Shown piece by piece: positions 25,001 to 35,399 of a stretch of DNA of 64,000 nt. Source of the DNA: Monarcha castaneiventris obscurior (lineage: Eukaryota > Chordata > Aves > Passeriformes > Monarchidae); contig JAMPIT010000437.1 of the NCBI GenBank assembly GCA_026261815.1, forward strand, positions 5,096,001 through 5,160,000, written 5' to 3'. The notes under the pieces were generated by a model. The model was given only the letters and a program-made list of their open reading frames with translations. It was not told the DNA's origin and made no database searches. A program made the position numbers and the translations under genes. Every line of letters begins with the position of its first letter. Positions within the stretch are counted from its first letter, which is position 1.

Positions 25001-27938
25001 TGTCTCCTATGACTTTGATTCTCCTTTATCATTCCTCACTGGCAAAAGATGGGTTTCTTTCCTGCTCATTTAATGCTAGATACAGAAAGGTATTCAGGCA
25101 CCTAAATTGGAAGAGAGATTGAGTATGTTTACAATTCTGGCACCTAGTTTTTCTGTTATAAACCAGGAAAATTTCCTTACTTTTGATGAAATTACGTCTG
25201 CCTTTCAGGAGGAGACACCAGCATTGATTTTGTTGTTAGTTAGTGTAATTTAAACCACATTAAAATATATGTGCATTTGCTGATTTTGTGTGCTATGAAC
25301 TGCCCTAGGGTTTCAGGACCGAACCTTTAGCTGATGGACATCTGGGAAATTTCCTGTACCTTTCAAAGAAGCCATGTCAATTTATATTAGCAGAAGACTT
25401 GATCTTTAATTTTTTTAATAATGAAATATCAGCTCTGAATACAAAGGTCCATAAATGGCATCAGTAGAGGGGAGCGGGGAGTCTGAAGATGTTTGAATTG
25501 TCCTTTCCTGTCTGTGTCTCTTTATGCAGAAGTATTTCACTATTTCTCTAAATGTGCATGGAAAATTTGAGCAGCAGATAGAATCTATAGTGGAAAGACA
25601 GTTGTGTATTTTCATGCAGAATTGATGACTAGTTATGGGAGGCCGAATTACCAACTCTAGAGAACACAGATGTTAACTGGCATAATGCCCTCTTGATGCA
25701 AATAAATACATTAGATGCTATAAAAGATTTTAAAACAGGAGAGCTCATCTTGGCAGGAGATATATTTGCTGGATTTGTGCTATTCATTTTGTTTTATAGA
25801 ATTGCTCTGCAATTGGAATAGACTATTTGAGGAGATTCTAAATGCACCAGTGGAACAAGACTTTAAATTCATTTTATTTCTGATGTTTTGTAAAGGAAAA
25901 AACCACGCTTAATTTGTGCATAGACTCTTCACCTCCCCTAGTACCCCAAAATGTCTGAGCTACAGGCCTGGTAAACTAAGCAGTGACATTATCACAGAGT
26001 GATGAAAGGCTGGACAAACATGCAGGGTCGTTGGTGTGTCTGGAGCACTGCAGAAGGGAATTCTCCCTTCCCTTTCAGAAGCTGGGCTATTTGCATTCTT
26101 CCTCCATCATTAATATTCCTTATGAGCAAAATATCACTGTTATCCTCACCAAGTTTTTACCACCTGTCACTCAAACTCATTGCTTTGGTTCCCGTGTGAT
26201 TATTTGAATTTTTTCCAAGTAAGACCTGGCAGAATATAATGTGACCCATCTCCTCCTAGAGCTCTTTTTTTGTGACAAAAATATGGGAGATTTTTTGTAA
26301 GCCCATCTTAGTATGCTTTTATAAGCTGAGGAACACAGGCATCTATTTAGGGCAACAGATTTGAAGGTCAAAAATCTGTTTACAACTGTGGGGAAATACT
26401 GCCAGGGTAGTTTAAGGCAATGCTATACCTGCTGTTTGCAGTGGGTTTTTGCTATATACTATTTTAATGAGGCCAGGGGAAGGGACCCACACCTCAATTG
26501 CCCACCTCTGTACCAGGGGTATCAGTGCAAGGCCAGAGAGAGAGGACTGGAGTGGGGGGACAGTGGTGTGATTTGTGACAGCATTTCCTGCCTTTGAGTC
26601 TTGCCATTCATTGGGATGAGTAGAGCGAAGGGCAGGAGGGTTTTTCCCTCTCTCCTAAGTGGCTGTCACACTCCATAGCAGCTGCTGTTATACCTTGCAG
26701 TAATTTTTTTTCCAGGACAGGTCCCTTTTAACTTCCTGATCTCATTTTTCATTTTTCAAGCGTTTTGAAGCATTTTACCACCTCCTATTGTCCCTCCTGT
26801 TTTTCCTGATGTTGCTAGGTTTTTCTTTTTGTTCCATGCTGTTGTTTTATGAAGCCTTTGTCTCCTAATAGTTGTCTGTCTCCAATACCTGCTACTGTGA
26901 GCTCCCTTTACTACTGTCTGCATTTCTGTGTCACATCAATCCTGCAATCTGACAGATGCAAATCTGTCTAAAATAACCTGTGCATGATGCATGTAACCTG
27001 AAAATAAACATTTATTTCAGCGCCAGGTGCGTCATACCTGCAAAAAACCTCCTTTATCCAGACACATTTATTTTAATGCTTATTGTATAAATACCAGTTT
27101 CTCAGCATACTCTACAATACCATCTGCCACTTGCTCTTCTATGATGCATAATTTAATATAGTCTTACATTACTCCAATTTTTTATGTTGCTGGGTTCATG
27201 CATAGCTACATACTTTGACGAAGATATGAGTGTGGTATGAAGATATCAGAAAATATTACACTGAGGTTTAAGTGGTGCTTTTGGGCTAGAGGATGTTAAT
27301 TCAGACAAGGTATCTGACACTTGCAGTCGCACCATGTGGATCGGTGCAGTATTTTTCCATACTTGTTTTGAATCTTCTCAGTAACTTAAATAACCAAAGG
27401 TAAAATGACAGAATTGTATGATAAGAAATACAGGTATATCCCTCACTCACCGATTTTCCAGTTCCTCCCCAGGCTAGACAATTTAATTCATGTGTTCAGG
27501 TGAATTAACCTCTAACTTCCTGGCTTACTGGAGTGTTTCTGTGGAGCATTATCACTGACAGGGCACTGAAATGGCTGCATTTGATCACCTTGTTTATGCC
27601 TGGCTCTTGAAGAAGCCAATACACAGTAAGGAGATAGAACAAGTCCTGCAGTGAGCTGTGATTAGCCAGCATTAGTTTCTCCTGCTACCATAACTTGGTT
27701 TAACTTTTGAAGCCTGAGATTTCTTGCACCTTTGTTGTACATTCTGGGACATGCTTGGGTATTTCCATTAACTCCACATTGTTCATAGCATAGTTATGCT
27801 ATATTAGCACTCTGAATAATAAAAAATTTACAACAGCTGAAGCTTGGTGCCTGTTTCTAAAGAAATCATTGAGTACTCTAAGTCTAACCTCTAATCATGA
27901 GTGGTTTGTGTTGCTCCATGCCCTTCCTCTGGCATACC

Positions 27939-27964
27939 AGAACTTCTGCTCCTCCAGAAGTTCT
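27939..27964. repeat. 10-bp-stem hairpin with 6-base loop
   Basis: AGAACTTCTG and its exact reverse complement CAGAAGTTCT are separated by CTCCTC. It lies 58 bases upstream of the CR1 fragment and is outside the CR1 consensus as I know it. Confidence 0.7.
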
Positions 27965-28021
27965 CATGGACAAACGTTAGCAGCTGGGAATGGGATGTCA
28001 GGTAGATCCTGTGGACTAAAA

Positions 28022-28298
28022 ATAAGCTAAATCTAGCGGCAGGACAGGAGGACATAGCCTCGAGTTGTGCCAGGAGAGGTTCACGTTGGACATAGGAAAG
28101 ATTCCTTCATGGAAAGGATTGTTGGACATTGGAACAAGCTGTCCAGGGAGTTGGAGTCACCATTCCTGGAAGGTGTTCAAGAAATGTCTGGGTGTGGCAC
28201 TTAGAGCCATAGTTTAGTTGATAAAGTGGTGATCAGTCAAAGGTTGGACTTGATCATCTTGGAGGTATTTTCCAACCTAAATTTTTCTATTATTCTAA
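28022..28298 (+). mobile_element. CR1 LINE, 5'-truncated 3' end
   Basis: The sequence follows the CR1 3' UTR. It runs from a GGCAGGACA...GGAGAGGTTCA segment, through 'TTCATGGAAAGGATTGT', 'AGGGAGTTGGAGTCACCATT' and 'GGTGTTCAAGAAATGTCTGG', to 'TCAAAGGTTGGACTTGATCA' and a degraded TTCTATTATTCT terminus. It keeps only about 275 bases of an element that is about 4.5 kb when complete, as expected for CR1 insertions, which are usually 5'-truncated and lack a poly(A) tail. It belongs to a subfamily with a GGACTTGATCATCTTGGAGG-type end, different from the copies at 40310 and 51325. It has many substitutions, so it is old. It contains no open frame. Confidence 0.92.
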
Positions 28299-29927
28299 AT
28301 TAAATCAGTTCCTGCTAACTTGAACACCTCTAACTTCTTTCCACACCATTTTACCTCTCCATCGGCTCTGGTGCTGTGGTCCAAGGCCAGAGCTAAAATC
28401 CAAGAGCTTCACCAAGGACAGAACTGCCGAGAGCTGCAGCAGAGCACTGAGCCCTCCTGAGATATCCCACCCCAGAGCTCACCAGCTGGCTTTTCCTGCC
28501 TGGGCTTTTCAGCAGCACTTGTGCTCAGCCAACCTCCATCAATTCTGAAACAGTTTGTGCTTGATCACTGCTAATTTTTCACGTTTAAGATAAAGCAGTT
28601 CTCATTGCCCCCATTTTGCTATCCAAAAAGTGACTTTTAGAGGAATTTGAGAACATTTGTGCTTTTCTTTCATCAGTATTAGAATGAACTTTATTGTGAA
28701 AGCAGTAGCCAAGGGCCGCTCCTGTTTTTGATACAGAAAAAGGCTGATTGGATACAAAAAACCCCACAGTCTGTGGAACTAGGGAGTAAGACTTGAGAAT
28801 TCCTACCCTCATTGACCTCAGCAGAGCTTTTCAAGACTCCATTAGGAAGTATGAGTCTGAAAAATGCGTTAGCAAATTCAGTGCCAGCTAAGCAGTGGGT
28901 AGGTTTGGCTCACCCCAGAGCCCTGATCTTATCAGGGAGAAGCTGTATATATTGAGCAGATTTTTCAGACCAGAGTGTGAAAACTCTGGATATTAAGGTG
29001 CTCAGTTGTGAATTACACTTGGCTCTGCTGCTGCTGTCCTAAGTGATTTCCTTTTTCCTTTTTTTGTGGTCTAGAGCCATGTGTTGCTTTTTGTCTCAGT
29101 TCTACAGTGGATTTTATGGATAATGTGGAGAGTGTATAGAAAGAAAAGATGGCACCAGCATGCAAATTTGAATTATGGTGCATCTACAGTGGCTGGGACA
29201 CAGTGTTTTAGCACAGCTGTTGCACCGGGATGTTTCTTGAGGAACATGATTTATCCCTAAGATGTGGAACAGAACAAGCATCAGCCTAACTGAGACAATA
29301 TTCATATAAATGTAGATAATCCAAAGCAGTATAATGGCTGCTAGCATAGATGCTGAACTCATCAGTCCCCCTCTATATTTAAGTGTGATTTTTGGACATG
29401 ATGCATAGTTTCTAAAGAAAATACCCTGTTTTTGTATGCCTAACTACAAGTTAGAATCTTCTAAGACTCAAAATTACTCTGTACAGTGTTGATGAAAGCT
29501 GTTTAAGTGAAACTCCACAAAGCATTGTAACTATAAGGAAGAATTAGAAATTATACATAAAAGTAAAAAAAACCCCAGAAAGCTGATGTTCTTTGTTGTT
29601 TTATCCCTTCCTTTTTATTTCCAAATTTTGCACTTGAAATTAAGTTGCAGCAAAACACAAAGATTGTATGCACAAAGCACATTATTGGACTGTGCTGGAG
29701 TGTCCTTTGGTGGGTCTATATATCACACTGAATTCTTGTATCACCTATTCATGGTCACCAAATTTCCCAAAGTACAGAAGAAGAGAAAACTAAAGCAAGA
29801 TTTCCAGTGTGTTTACCCACTCTCATTTTCAAGGGAGTGTCATTTCAGTAGACACTTACTTGAACTTACATTCTGATTTTGTGTTAAATAAGTTAGGCAG
29901 AGGGGCTGAGGCATTTAACACCATGGT

Positions 29928-29939
29928 CTTCTAGGGGGC
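29928..29939 (+). promoter_or_regulatory. CTCF-like core motif
   Basis: CTTCTAGGGGGC agrees with the CTCF core CCASYAGRKGGC at 10 of 12 positions, including the whole AGGGGGC half. The flanking GC positions of the full 19-bp site are not well met. Binding is not shown by sequence alone. Confidence 0.25.
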
Positions 29940-30381
29940 AGAGGAGGGTGTGACTGGTGTGCATTGCAGAAGTCACAAGTTTTGCATAGTCAGGGGCAGG
30001 CTCTTTCTCTGAATTTTTCAAAAATGATGAGTGTTTACCAATCTCAAAAAACTGGAATTTATGCTGGCTTTGATAATTGACTTAATTGGAGGTTGCAGCC
30101 CATTTTCTACAGGAAAATGAATCTCATTTTACTTAAAATAGAAAGAAATGTGTTCTTCTCCTGCTGTTTTTGATAGGGTGCTTGACTACTCTATAACCCT
30201 TATGGGAAAATATTTTGCTTAAGTTCTATTTTTATCTCCTGTTTGTTTATTTTTAATTACTACTTCAGTACCCTGGGATTCACCATCGATCTTCATCTGC
30301 CTACACAATTATCCCTGGCTTGCTGAAGGGTTTGTTTATTTTTTAAGCTATATGAGTTATATGTGCTCTGTTAAGGTTATT

Positions 30382-30394
30382 TGTGTGTGTGTGT
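30382..30394 (+). repeat. (TG)6 microsatellite
   Basis: Six and a half uninterrupted TG units. Confidence 0.85.
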
Positions 30395-31050
30395 CTAACT
30401 GCTTGTAACAGGAAGATTCTGATTTAAATGAAGGAAAGATAAATTGATATTACTGGTGTTATAAGGGTGTAACTCAAAGGGAAGGTGTCTGAATGCTGTT
30501 GCTGTCTTGGGGTGATTTTCTTCCTAACAGCCTCTTGGGGGAATGAGCACCATGGAGTGAGGTGTTCCTGCCCCAAGGTTACCTAGGGAACACTGTAACA
30601 TGAAATGTGGGAGGTTAATGCCTTTAAGAGTGTTTTAAATGCACTGAAGTTCTTTGCACAGCAACTCCCACTAGCTTGAGAAGTATTTCATAAATTTATG
30701 AAAATGAATCTGCAACTTCACTGGAAGAGACAGTTCTTTCTTCTCACTGTACTGGAGGGCCTACTCTGTGTAGGTTTTGCATTATCACTTAAAAATGAAT
30801 TCCACCATTTTGTTTTAAGTTAATGAAGTCTTATCTTTGATCAGTAGATCAGTGTAATTCAGCAGATATAACCTAAGGTTCTGTCCCAAAATTCTCTCCA
30901 TCTGCAAAGAAATTACTTTTCCAGTATAAGCAAATGGGGAAAGCATTTTCTGTCCCAGTTAAAGCAATATTGGCGGCAAATTTTTTTGCTTTTCTTCAGT
31001 TCTGAATGCAGTTGATATATTTTTCCCTAACTTTTAAATACATATAAATG

Positions 31051-31178
31051 TTCAAGGCCAGGCTGAATGGATGTCTGAGCAACCTGGTCTAGTGGAAGGT
31101 GTCCCTGCCCATGGTGGAGGGATTGGATCTGGATGATCTTTGACATCCCTTTCAACCAAACCACTCGAGTTCTATGAT
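31051..31178 (+). mobile_element. CR1 LINE, very short 3' end fragment
   Basis: Begins at TTCAAGGCCAGGCTGAATGG and continues through 'GAGCAACCTGGTCTAGTGGA', 'AGGTGTCCCTGCCCATGG' and a diverged 'TTTCAACCAAACCACTCGAG' to 'TTCTATGATG'. These are the last ~130 bases of CR1, the portion recognised by its reverse transcriptase. The abrupt left edge marks 5' truncation. There is no coding content. Confidence 0.9.
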
Positions 31179-34100
31179 GTTGTACAAATTTGTCTGGTGT
31201 TGAAAAACGTTAGGTATGTGGCTCAAATAGGATGATGTGTGGTTCACAAGGAGAACTGCTGCACCCAGGTGGCTCTTCCTGATAGGTGGTGCCATTGTCC
31301 CTGAGTTCACATTTGCTGTGTATTTACTGGAAGCAGCTTTATTCTGTAAATGTTGGGCATTTTCCATGGAGGTACATGAAAACAACTTCACCCAGATTAA
31401 ATAAAACCAAAAAAACACTCAAGAGGAATTTTAACTTGCAGCCAAAATCAGTGGTTGAAGCTAAGAAACCAGGGGGTGACCATGACAATGCTCCAATGGC
31501 ATTTAACAGGTTATGGGTTTGTGTTGGGTCACACGTGGACGTGAGCGATGACCCAAAGCTGGATGAATTTACACCGTTTATAACTCCACTGAGACTCATG
31601 GCAATGGCTCTGAAACTTCTGTGGGGTGAGGTCTCCCATTGTCTGGAAGCGCTGTCTGTTTGCCAAGGGATCTGGTCCTTCTCATTCCCACCATCTGGAG
31701 CATGTGTGGTGTACTTAACACAGCCTTGGGGTGGGGAAATAGGGGTGAGGAGGGCTGGAGGCCTGTGGGGAGGTGTGTGTTCCTGACAGCACTGCACAGC
31801 AACAAATAGTAACTTCAGGCCTGTGATTAGTCTGAAAGCTGCTCTGAATCTCTCCCATGTACTCACTTTCCAAAACTGAGACCATTTCTAAAAGGCCTGA
31901 CAAAGAATGTTGATCATTGAATCATCCTGTAAAATTCGAGAGAACTGTAATTATAAGCAGTAGGGAAAATCTATAGAAAAGAGATAATTTCCCATTAAAT
32001 TCAACGGGGCAGTTGTCAGCTGATAAAAATCAGTGAGTTTATTGATTCAGTGGAGCCTGTTTGCACAATATAAGGGTTCAGTCCCACTGGGTTTGGGAAC
32101 AAATTCTGTAAAACCCATGTCAATTATTTTCATTTTTATTCTGTTCAATATGACTAACTATTACTGTTCCCTCAGTGTGAATGGACCAAACAGCTCCTGT
32201 CAGAGCCTTCTGCTGCAGTGACTCACCCAGGAGAGGGAGGAGCAGTGACAGATCCTGCAGCTGAGCAGGAGGACTGGGGGGATTTGTTGTCAGGAGTGGT
32301 ACCACATGTGCAGGAGAATGCAAGTCCGTGCTAAGTGAACCCTGAGCTGGGTTCTCCTTCCTCACTGTTCCCTGTGCTGCCACAGAGCTCCAGTCTCACT
32401 CACGGCAGGCTGTAAAAGGTCTGCATGCTGAGCAATTAATCTAAATTACGTGTGCATTTTGGAATGTCACACCGCATCATTTGAACCATCATACAAACAA
32501 TTACTGCAGTTCAGGTAGAGTTCACTCCCAAAGTTTCCACTGGCCATAAGTAAAGAACCTTTAATTTTGTAAGAGAAACAGTGGTACAGACCCCTTTATT
32601 TTCTCTAGCACATGAAGCCTGAAACAATTACAGCTTACTGTATAAATCCATTTCTCCTCATTCTCTGCAATTCTTAGATTTCCTTATGCTCCCCTGACTC
32701 AGGGGAAATATTCATTAGGAAAGCACATACAGTTTCCCTAAGTATATTGAGTTTGAATTGCTGAAGCTGGTGACTGGTTCCCTTCCACATAGTTTATAGG
32801 GAACTTTCAAAGGAAAACCCAACAGCTGATCATGCAACTAATCCAGGTTTTCGTTCTTTCATCCTAAATGAGATAAAAAAATATGCTGACAATTTGTGTC
32901 TCCCTTAATTCCCTTCTCCAGTATATTATTTTGGGGCACGATGGTTTCTGCCCCATGCGTGTGCTGCTTCAGGCTGTGCTGAAGGGGTGCACAGCACTTT
33001 CAAAGCCATTTACTCTCTCAGGTCCTGAGCCTCCATGCCTTAGGGGGTGTTTAACACTCACCTCTTGGAGCAGCAGTGCTGGAAGTGGGGGAGAATGTAG
33101 GAGATGGAGGATTGGGGTTTGCTCAGGCTGCTCCTTTCGCAGCACTGAAGGACAGCTCCAGACTAAGGCTGTTGTAATCTCCACTGTACCACATGCAGTG
33201 AGCTTCCACTCCCCATCAGCATTTCTGATCGATGATATTGGCTTGAATTTTCTACATTTTTCCTCTCTCTTTTTAATCCCTTGCTTAGAAATACGTATGT
33301 TTCCTTCAATTCAAAGGGAATTTAACTTCCCTTTCAATTAGAGCTATTTCACAGGTGGAAAAACCAAAGATGGAGAACCTGGTGGTACAAGGTGACTTAC
33401 ACATAGGTGACTTTGCATTTGGAAAGGCAGCAGAAAGCAGATTTCAGGTTGCTGCCCCACCTGTGACTAGCCCATGATCGGTAATGCCTCACCCTTGGGC
33501 ACTTGGGTTCAGGTAGGGGACAAAAGGCACAGAGCTGGGAGCTGTGGCCACATCAGCCTGTGGTAACAAGGATGTTGGGTCTCCATTTGCTGCAAGACAG
33601 GGTCTGAATGGTTCCTTTTGGGGCCCCGTGCTGTGTTAATGGCGGTGAACAGCTGAACTCAAGTGTTGCTGTTCTAATTCCTCCTTCAGCAGCATTTTCC
33701 CATTCCTCTACCCTGCACTGTCTATATTACCCTTTTGCAGATGTCCTTCCTTCCATCAGATCTCATAGTTAAGAACAAGAAACCAGAGTGCACAGAGAAG
33801 GTTTGTTTTCCCCGCTGTGGGAGGTAGAGCACCCTTCCCTTTCCCCCGAAACACAAATCCTCAAACTCCAGCAGTTAAACCGCAATCCAGAGCACTAACA
33901 TTTGGATTTGGAAGCATTTTGCATGCACAGATGGGGCTCCACGAGGTGCAAAGCTGTGAAGAATGTTGTAAATTGTCGAGTCAGGTTAAATTTAAAAAGT
34001 GAAAAGGGGAGGAAAAAAGCAAAACTGAGGGAAATGAAGAAAGAGGCTCCAGATGTGGGTCGGATGGGATCTGACTGTGTTCCAAAGTTTCTTCAAGGCA

Positions 34101-35309
34101 AGCAGGGAAAAGTCAAGTCTTCAGGCAATGTTTTTGGAGAGCTCCAGAGGGGATGAATTAGGGACAGTGTGTTTTGGAGGCACATCCTGCCCATGAGATC
34201 CGTCTGTCAGGGGAAGCTGGAGGCCCATCCCACCAAACCTCCTTCACATCTGCGTGGTGCTGAGGTGATGCCTGGATGCTGGCTTGTGCCCAGACTCTGG
34301 AGCAGGAAAGCAGGATGGCATGGAGAGGTGCTGCCAGGGCCTGCAGACCACGCTGGGCTTTGTAGGGCCAGGACAGGCAGGGCAGGAATGACTCCCCTTC
34401 CCTCTCCACTGATAAGGTGTGAGCCAGCACCTCTGCCATGAGGTTGGTACATGAGGACTGGGCAGGTTCCAGGCTGCTCCTGAAATGAAGGGAGCCGAGG
34501 GCTCACCTCTTGCTTTTTCCACAGCTCTGTGTCCTGAATGAAGGTGAAAGTAATTGGCAGTCTGTCCCTCACATCTCTTTTTAATACTGCAGTAATTCCA
34601 TTTGAGCCAAGCTGTGTACTTTTATCTTCTTAAGGGATCTCAAACAAGCTTTTAATTTTCAGCGAAACCTTTGCGGATCACCTCTAAGATCAGGGTCGGA
34701 GCTAATTTTTTTGTGTCGTGCCTGAGGGAGAATGATTGGGAGGGGTTATGGTCTGGGAGGTTTCAGGAGGGCTCCTCGTGTCTTGGGTGCTCGAGGACTG
34801 TGCACAGCACAGAACGTGGTGGAAAGTGCAGCTCTGTTCATGTCGTGAGTTCAGAAACTACTGAAACACAGTTGTAATAAAGCAGTATTGTAAGAAAAAT
34901 TAGGAACAATGGGCTGTGCCACAGACCTGGTTTTGCTCTCAAGCTAGGAAAACTCGGTGCACTTGTCTAGTTTCATGGCTGCAGGGATAACAATTTGCTT
35001 CTTCCCTTCTTTTCTTCTCCCAGCACTGCCCTTATGTCTCAGTGCTGCACTGGGAGAAGGTTGCTGTGTTGTGCAAACCTTGGAGCTTGCCTTGGCTCTG
35101 GGCTTGGTGTTTGGTGTCCTTTAGTGGAAGCCATAATCCATCCTGCAGCAGGATGTTATAGCTCCTGCAGGGAGCCCCAGCCCCAGCATCCCTTTCCAGT
35201 CACTCTATCTTGTGATCTGGTGGAGTCTGGGAAGATAAGAAATGTAAATAGGAAAGGAATAATGAAGCTCTCAGAGAGATGTGAGGTTGGTATGAGACGA
35301 CAAAACAAA
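31179..35309. other. noncoding stretch with a GC-richer patch, no gene recognised
   Basis: Open frames of 166 codons (plus, 31286-31786) and 175 codons (minus, 31339-31866) overlap in antisense and show no domain or splice logic, so at most one could be real and probably neither is. A GC-richer patch at about 34160-34570 produces several overlapping frames on both strands for the same compositional reason. An AP-1 site in a perfect stem lies at 32691-32705. A pyrimidine-rich stretch ending in CTTAG at about 33288 resembles a splice acceptor, but the frame stops soon after it. Confidence 0.55.
32691..32705. promoter_or_regulatory. AP-1 consensus embedded in a perfect inverted repeat
   Basis: CCCC-TGACTCA-GGGG: the AP-1 (Fos/Jun) heptamer TGACTCA is flanked by complementary C4 and G4 runs, making a 15-bp inverted repeat with a single central base. 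The motif is exact. Occupancy is inferred. Confidence 0.35.
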
Positions 35310-35339
35310 CCCCTCCCCACTCCCCCATGCCCCCACCCC
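35310..35339 (-). other. G-quadruplex-forming tract (minus strand)
   Basis: On the plus strand there are five C-runs of 4, 4, 5, 5 and 4 bases (35310-13, 35315-18, 35322-26, 35330-34, 35336-39) separated by 1, 3, 3 and 1 bases. The minus strand therefore has five G-runs of at least four with very short loops, well above the usual G3+N1-7 criterion. The plus strand could form an i-motif. It is followed by an A/C-rich stretch to about 35395. Confidence 0.7.
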
Positions 35340-35399
35340 ACTAAAAAGAAATCCCAAACAAACAAAAAACCTGGAAGAAAACCCCAAAAACATTTTGGT

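Larger units (their letters stand above)
19915..27938. other. noncoding stretch, no gene recognised
   Basis: AT-rich sequence with only short chance frames, the longest being 114 codons on plus at 20980-21324, without a domain. It contains two perfect 14-bp palindromes (21445-21458 and 22084-22097) and scattered A-runs. No transposon fragment was recognised before the CR1 copy at 28022. Confidence 0.6.
28299..31050. other. noncoding stretch, no gene recognised
   Basis: Sequence between two CR1 fragments. It contains a CTCF-like core at 29928-29939, a (TG)n tract at 30382-30394 and an X-box-like GTTACCTAGGGAAC at 30588-30601. Open frames are under 100 codons and unconvincing. Confidence 0.6.

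Noticed and set aside
25696..25703. ATGCAAAT octamer (POU) matches here and at about 29160 and 37087
   Set aside because: About two are expected by chance on both strands of 64 kb, and they have no supporting context.
31286..31866. Overlapping 166-codon (plus) and 175-codon (minus) open frames
   Set aside because: They occupy the same DNA on opposite strands and neither shows motifs or exon borders. The region is simply GC-richer and stop-poor.
33240..33341. Strong pyrimidine tract ending in CTTAG as a splice acceptor
   Set aside because: The downstream frame ends within about 20 codons and no donor follows, so an exon is not supported.
34158..34572. Several overlapping 90-121-codon frames
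   Set aside because: Caused by the local GC-rich patch, with no frame clearly preferred.
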